From JAUVIB01 sp964424545 (GTDB lineage: Bacteria > Calditrichota > Calditrichia > Calditrichales > Calditrichaceae), in NCBI GenBank assembly GCA_964424545.1, contig CAYRJN010000176.1, forward strand, positions 1-7,912: a stretch of 7,912 bases of DNA, read 5' to 3'. Positions 1 through 6,500 of the stretch are shown here, one piece after another (position 1 is the first letter of the stretch; each line of letters begins with the position of its first letter). The notes under the pieces were generated by a model that had not been told where the DNA came from, searched no databases, and was given only the letters and a program-made list of their open reading frames with translations. Position numbers and translations under genes: made by a program.

Positions 1-130
1 CAGAATATTTTTTGTATGCACACAATTTTAGATTCCTTTTTTCGAAGGAATGACAAATAGTCTCTCCACTTCCGTCATTCCCAATCCCCTATAGAGGGGA
101 ATCTAAATCTCGCTATTTGTTGCATTCTGA
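1..130. repeat. Imperfect inverted-repeat element, possible dispersed intergenic repeat
   Basis: Two hairpin units lie head to head. TTTAGATTCC (27-36) is matched by GGAATCTAAA (98-107), and GGAATGAC (47-54) by GTCATTCC (74-81). CAGAAT (1-6) is matched by ATTCTG (124-129). Within each unit there is a further stem: ATTCCTT/AAGGAAT (32-38/45-51) and TCCCCT/AGGGGA (85-90/95-100). ACAAATAG (53-60) and CTATTTGT (113-120) are also inverted. The GTCATTCC...GGAATC style resembles short palindromic repeats scattered between genes in many bacteria. No transposase is present, and the left side may be cut by the window. Confidence 0.55.
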
Positions 131-465
131 TTCTCCAATTTATCGGACAATGGCGTCTCCATACCATTCGTTATTGTCTTCATTAATCAATTTGTAAAAC
201 TATGCTCTTAGTATAAGAATATCAAAAAATACCATTATCGTTCATTTCGTCATGATATATTGGCAATTATACATGATAAATTTCGAAATATTATTCAGAG
301 GATTGCCCCGTAGCGCCTCAATTTTGTTTTTTCTCTCTCTTTTTATTAAGAGAAATGGCCAGGGATAGAATTAAAAGCCCTCGATACATATTAGCGAAAA
401 AACAACTCGATATAGATAGCCATTAAGATAAGATATTATCTCATAATAATAAAATATTTTTCCTT
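131..465. other. AT-rich non-coding spacer
   Basis: No convincing gene, tRNA or promoter was seen in this 335-bp stretch downstream of the terminator. It holds homopolymer-rich DNA and a weak GAGG/CCTC pair flanking GATTGCCCCGTAGCG (298-319) that could be a decayed dispersed repeat. There are also small AT-rich stems at 336-353 and 426-441. Any gene served by this spacer lies beyond the left edge. Confidence 0.6.
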
Positions 466-499
466 AAAAAAAAGCCCGAACGAATTCTCGCTCGGGCTT
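466..499 (-). terminator. Rho-independent terminator of the giant gene
   Basis: Read on the minus strand, arms AAGCCCGAGCGA (499-488) and TCGTTCGGGCTT (483-472) form a 12-bp stem with one G-U pair (491/480) and a four-base GAAT loop. The stem runs into a run of eight T that includes its last two bases. It lies 22 bases after the stop codon. On the plus strand the stem is followed by GATAATAA rather than a T run, so it should terminate only leftward transcription. Confidence 0.93.
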
Positions 500-521
500 G
501 ATAATAATTAACTTTATGTTA

Positions 522-3500
522 TTATTTCAAATACATCATCTTCTTAACGGCGCGGAAGTTTTTACTTTCCATAACGTAGATATACATTCCGCTTGAGACC
601 CTGCTTCTCATCTCATTGGTTCCGTTCCAAGCGATACGATGAAATCCCATCTTAAAATCTTTGTCGGCCAATACTTTAACCTTTTGACCCAAAATATTAT
701 AAATGGTAATTTTCACTCTGGAATCAACCGGCAAGGTAAATCGTATTGTCGTGCCGCCGTTAAAGGGATTCGGATAATTTTGATGTAATTCGAATTTAGT
801 CGGTTTAAGCGATTGCGCTTCGACTGTTCCTTCAACCACTTTTCGACCGTCGACCGCTACGGAGACCAAAGAATATATATACTTAGTATCGGCATCTACC
901 GTTGCGTCAAGATATTCATACGATGTAGCGCTGCTCTTATTGCCAGCTCCGTCAAGACGGGCTATTTCTTCAAATTCATTTTCTTCGGAATCAACCGCAC
1001 GTTTGATTACCCAATAAGCATTCTCGATTTCGCTTTCCGTTTCCCAACTGATCAGTATACCTTTATCGGAAGGAACGGCAGTAAATGACGTAAGCGTAAC
1101 AGGTAATGACTGTTCATCTTGCGCATTGGACGGGAACCAATCTGCGGCCAAGTTTGCCGAAATTCCGTTATAAGTTATAGAGTTAGCGCTTGAACTGCCT
1201 GATGTACGATATGGTCCCAAATTTGCGCTGCCCGTATTAACCCAGATGCTGGCACTATCGGCGTCGACACCGTTATTAGGAATTTCGTTATTGCTGCCGT
1301 TGGCGCCGTCTGCATAATACATAGTCATATCGATATCATATCCGCTGGCCGTGGCCGGCGTTGTTGTAATGGAATAGTATCTGGAATAGGCCGCCTCATA
1401 TCCGCCAAATCTTTGATCGATTAATTGAACGGTTATAGCAGTGGCCGTACCGGCGTTGTTAACCGTCAGCGTCAAATCATTTCCGAATGTATAGGTATTG
1501 CCCGTACTGATATTCTGTGTTTCATTAAAGGTCCAGCGGACATTACCAACCGGATTACTACCGTTGTCATTCTCATAACGCGCGCCGCCTAACGTACCTT
1601 TATAATTATTAAAGGTTACGCTTCCGCTGCCGTCATATATTATATTATTCGTCGGATTCGTGCTTGTCGTTCCAAAGATTACATCCGAAATCGTACCGAG
1701 CGTTTGATTATTGGAAATATGCAAATAGGCGTTTTCGCTGCCGTTTTCAAATACGCACCCTCTCAGTTTACTTGTGGTATTTATGGTAGCGCCGTTGGCA
1801 ATCTGAACGCCCGATGCATTGGTATAAGCAAACTTCGCATACTGAGCGTTCAAAGTTGAACCACTGTTGAATACTATGGGATAATAGCCGCTTGATCCAT
1901 AGCGCGTTACAACCGCAAGGTTATTAGCGTCGGTTCCGATGGCCGTTAATTGGCCGCCGCTTTCGACACTGATTCCGCTTGAACCGCCCATAACGCGCAC
2001 AACATCGGTTCCTCGAATATCTAAAACGCCTTGAATGTATATACGGTCGCCGCTGGCGCTGCCTACGGCGATTTCATTGCCGTTAGTATGTAATGTTCCG
2101 GCGGTCAGCAACAGATCGTTTATGACCCGAACGTTATCGGACGCTCTCAAATTACCTCCGGAAGCATTAATGGTTAGATTATAGAAAGAAGAACCGTTTG
2201 TTAATATCGTATCGTCTTCACTTCCCACAAAATTAACCGTACTCGTACCGTAATTAAAGCTGCCGCCGTTGTTGTACCAGTTTCCGACGATATACAGAGA
2301 ACGATTACCGGAAACAAGAATACCGGAGTCAATTTGCAGATTATGTTCTACATAAAGATCATTATCAGTCAACGAAAGTTGCGCGCTACTCCCTTTATTA
2401 ACCCTTAAATCATAAAATCGTTTACCGGAACCGGTACCTCCGGAACTAAGATTTTGCACGCCGCTGCCCTGCATTACAACCATACCATTGCCATGATTAT
2501 ATGTTCCCGAATTTGACCAATCTCCGCTCAAGAACAAGGTGTCGGCGTTGGAATCAACGGTAAAGTTCGCGCCCGAGGCAACAGTAAAATTGCCCGATAC
2601 GGTTAAATTATTACCGCCGCTCAGGGTTAAGCTGCCGCTGTTTAAAGTAATGTTTCTACAAACGGCGTCGCCGTTGCTAATTACCGGCAAATTACCCTTG
2701 GTAGTAATTATCACATTCTCGTTTGCCGAAGGAACGGATTGCGGCGACCAGTTGTTGGCCGTATGCCAATCGGAACTAACCGTGCCCGCCCATTCTCTTG
2801 TCGTGGTGGTATAGACCCAGTCAACCACATTATCGGGATCATATTCAAAACCATCGCCTTCAAAGCTGCCTGAGGCGTCTTCAAAAACATAATGACCCGA
2901 AGATGAGTTCGTTACATAAACATTATATGACGTTCCGCCGGGATTAGAAGGGAATTGCACGTTTTTAATCGTATCGATATTTGACTGAGTATTATTGTTT
3001 ATTGCCAAAAATTTACCGTTGGTAACGCCGTTTGTAAAAGTACCATTGCTAAAATTATTGGTTGTATTGATTGTAGCGCCGTTAATATAGATACCGTTTT
3101 GATTCATATATTCGAATAAATAATATTGAGCGCTAATGGTTGCGCCGGACTGCACTTCGAAACTATAGCTGCCGGTAGTTGAACGGCGGCTGACGCGGGC
3201 AATATTTCCGGAAGCGCCCACAACATTAATACTGCCGCCTGACCTCACCGTTAAGGAAGCGGTATTGTACAATAACAACTGCGCGCCGGCATCTACATCC
3301 ATAGCGCCGTCGACAATCAGCACATCGCTACCGTTGCCAAAATTAAGTGTATGACCGTTAAGATCAAATGTATTGCCGGAATTGATTGTCAAATTGCCCA
3401 TTACAGCCATATTATCGCTCATCGTATGCGTACAAGTTGTTCCGTCAAATACGACATTTTGAAATTCCGATCCGTTTGATTGAATTGTTCTGCTTGCCGA

Positions 3501-6500
3501 AGCCGTAAGCGGTTTAAAATGAACCGTAGATGTGGCGTCGTCAAAGGTTCCGCTGCTCGTCCAATTTCCGGAAACATATATATGACGGCTGCCGTTCGCT
3601 CGCAATTCACCGGCTGTAATGGTCAAATTGCCGTTTATATATACATTGTCCGTACTATAGAAACTGCAGTAATTTCCCGATTTATTAATTGTTAAATTAT
3701 AGAATTCTTTTCCTGTGCCGCCGCCCATAGCGGACAAGTTTTGTACGGAGCCGCCGGTCATGGTAACCGTATTTTGCACTGAAGAACCGTTTGCCATCAG
3801 ATATCCGTAATTATAAAAATTTCCGCCTACGCTGATATTATAGTTACTCGCGGTAACATCTAAAGTATCCCCTGTATATACATATAATTGATTGTTAACG
3901 GTTAAGTCGGAATTTTCAAGAACGCGCCGTCTCGGTTGAGTTCCCTGATGATATATTTCGAGATATCCGTAAGTTATTCCCTGTGTGCGGACTGTTTGCG
4001 TAAGGGTCCCGTCATAGCGCACATAACTATCGCTTGCCAACGTAACCGTGGAGAAATTGGACGGAAAATTATTGAGCCCGCGTACATATAAACGAACGGC
4101 GCTTCCGAGATTGAAGGCATCGGAACTACCGCTACCGTTCACCGTATAAGTCTGCACATTAAGATACGCAACGCCTTCCTGCACGTTTAATGTTCCGTTA
4201 ACATCGATATTAACGTTTAAAACCTTGGCGCCCGAACCGCTAAAGGTGAGATTATTAAATATCGGTTTTGTCGTTCCTTGTATATATTGTGTGCCGGCTC
4301 GATCCATATTTATCGTTCCGGTTCCGCCGTTGAATGTTCCGTTATTGGTAAAGTAAATCGCCAAATTGACGGTAGCGCTTCCGCCGCTCACCGTAGCGCC
4401 TGTATTTATGGTCATTGATCCGTTAATATCCAGCGTTCCGCTAAGCGTTTTTGCGCCGTCTCCGGAGAATTGAATATTATAGAAATCATTGCTTCCCGAA
4501 CCTGAAATGGTCTGAGCCGACCCGCCGTTAAAATACACCGTTCCCGATCGATAATTAAACGACCCAGAATTAGTCCAGGCGCCGCCGATATAAACCGTTC
4601 TATTTGAAGAGCTTACATCAAAAGAAGATCCGCTGTCAATTGTGAGATTTCCGTTTACCTGTAAATTATTTGAAGCCAGAGTAACCGCGGCGTTGTTTGT
4701 TATCACGATATCGTTAAATTGCCGTGTTGTTGTCGTACCGCCCGAGTTTAAACTTTGCGTAACGCCGTTAAAGACAAACGTGCCTGTTCCGGCATTTAAT
4801 GTGCCGCCGTTTACATAATCACCGCTTACCGTAACCGTATCGGCGCCGTAAACGGATAATGTACCGTATATTTCAAGATTTCCGGCTATCGAAATATCTT
4901 TTGAGTTTCCAAGCTGCACCAAACCGCCGCTTTGAATCGTCATATTAGCGCATACGGCGTCTGCCGTACTTATTAGCGGATCGGTTGTAACATTAGGAAT
5001 AACGACATTGTCCGTTGCTGTGGGAACGGCATTATTGCTCCAGTTACCGGCGGTATGCCAATTGCTGCTGACGGCGCCTGTCCAGGTATTCTCCGTCGTA
5101 TTGGTCACCCAAGTTATCAAACCATTGGGATCGTCTTCATAAGATTCGCCGCTGTAGATACCGGTAGCATTATAAAATGTAATAGCGCCGGAACTATTCG
5201 GTTTGGATACATTATAACCGGATGAGCCAAGGCTGTTAGAGAAATCCACACTGTCAATTTGCATTGTTTGGCCGTTGTTGATTTGTAAATAGCGCCCGCC
5301 GTAAACGCCGTTTGAAAAAACGCCATTGCTAAAATCTTCCGTTGTATCAGGCGCCGCGCCGGCTATTTGCCCGCCGTTAATTACAATACCGGAAGCATCC
5401 ATATAAGAGAACTCGTAATAACGCGCGTAAATTACTCCGCCGCTACCGACGGTAAACCCATACTGCGTTGAAGCGTTGTAAGTAACAATCGCCTTGTTGT
5501 TTTTTTCTCCAACCACGCGGATGGCGCTGGTATTAGCCGAACTGGAAACATCAACATTATTGCCGTTACGCACTCTAAGCTCGCCGCCTGCGCCGATATC
5601 AAACGTAGCGTTTCCATTAGCGGCTGTAATGCCAAAGACATCGCCGTCATCGTTTACGGCGCCGAATAAAAACTTATTTCCGTTTAACTTAACATAACCC
5701 TGCAATTGCGTATAGGCATTGTCAACGCGAATATCATCCGCTAAGTTAACCGTATCCGGATTGTCAATAACAAGATTATAAAATCTATTGGGACCCTGAT
5801 CGTCAATAGAAAATCCGGTGACTATCGAATCGCTTGAACTGCCATTCAGCGTTACCGTATTTGTTCCCAAAACATAATATAAGCCACTATTAGTCCAAGA
5901 ACCGCTTACGGTTATATTATAGGCTTCGGGACGGAAATAACCGCTCACGCTCCCTTCGAGCATTAGCGAATGATTAACCTGCAAATGTCCCCTTAAATAA
6001 AGACTGCCTGCGGTTTTATTAACTTTAAAATCATAAAACTGTTTTCCACTTCCCGTTCCGTTAGTATACAAATAATGCGTAGCTGTTCCGGTAAATTCTA
6101 CCGTGCCGTTCCTGGGCTCGAGAGAGCCGCTGTTGGTAAAATCTCCATTGATTGACAATAAATAATTATTTGTCGAGACATCCAATGTGACGCCGCTGCC
6201 GATAGTTATATCATCTAAAACATGAATTGCGGAGGCCAAGGTTTTTGTTCCGGAGCCGTTGAAATTAACATCATTAAAATCCGCTGTTCCGTTTCCGCTA
6301 ATCGTTTGGTCGGCGCCGTTAAACGTTATCGTCCCTCTCGCATCCATAGTAGCCGATAAACCGAATGACCAATTTCCACTTACGGTAATGGCTCGTGTAT
6401 TATATAAAATACCGGAACTAACCGTTACATTGCTATCTACCTGAACATCATAATTGTATATACGCAAATAACTGTCTGACGGTTTATTTACAACAATGTT

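Noticed and set aside
192..217. Promoter-like TTGTAA and TATAAG on the plus strand
   Set aside because: The spacing is only 14 bases, and no plus-strand gene follows within the window; the region to the right is the 3' end of the minus-strand gene.
336..353. TCTCTT/AAGAGA stem considered as a second terminator or regulatory hairpin
   Set aside because: The stem is only six pairs within a CT-rich tract and has no gene end beside it.
426..441. Small hairpin AGATAA-GATA-TTATCT near the terminator
   Set aside because: A six-pair, almost wholly A/T stem is expected by chance in DNA of this composition, and it lies beyond the stronger terminator at 466-499.
813..1088. Plus-strand open frame of 91 codons opposite the FnIII-like domain
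   Set aside because: It starts with TTG, has no recognisable domain, and lies wholly antisense to well-supported coding sequence. The skewed Asn/Gly/Thr codon pattern of the real gene leaves stop-poor stretches on the other strand.
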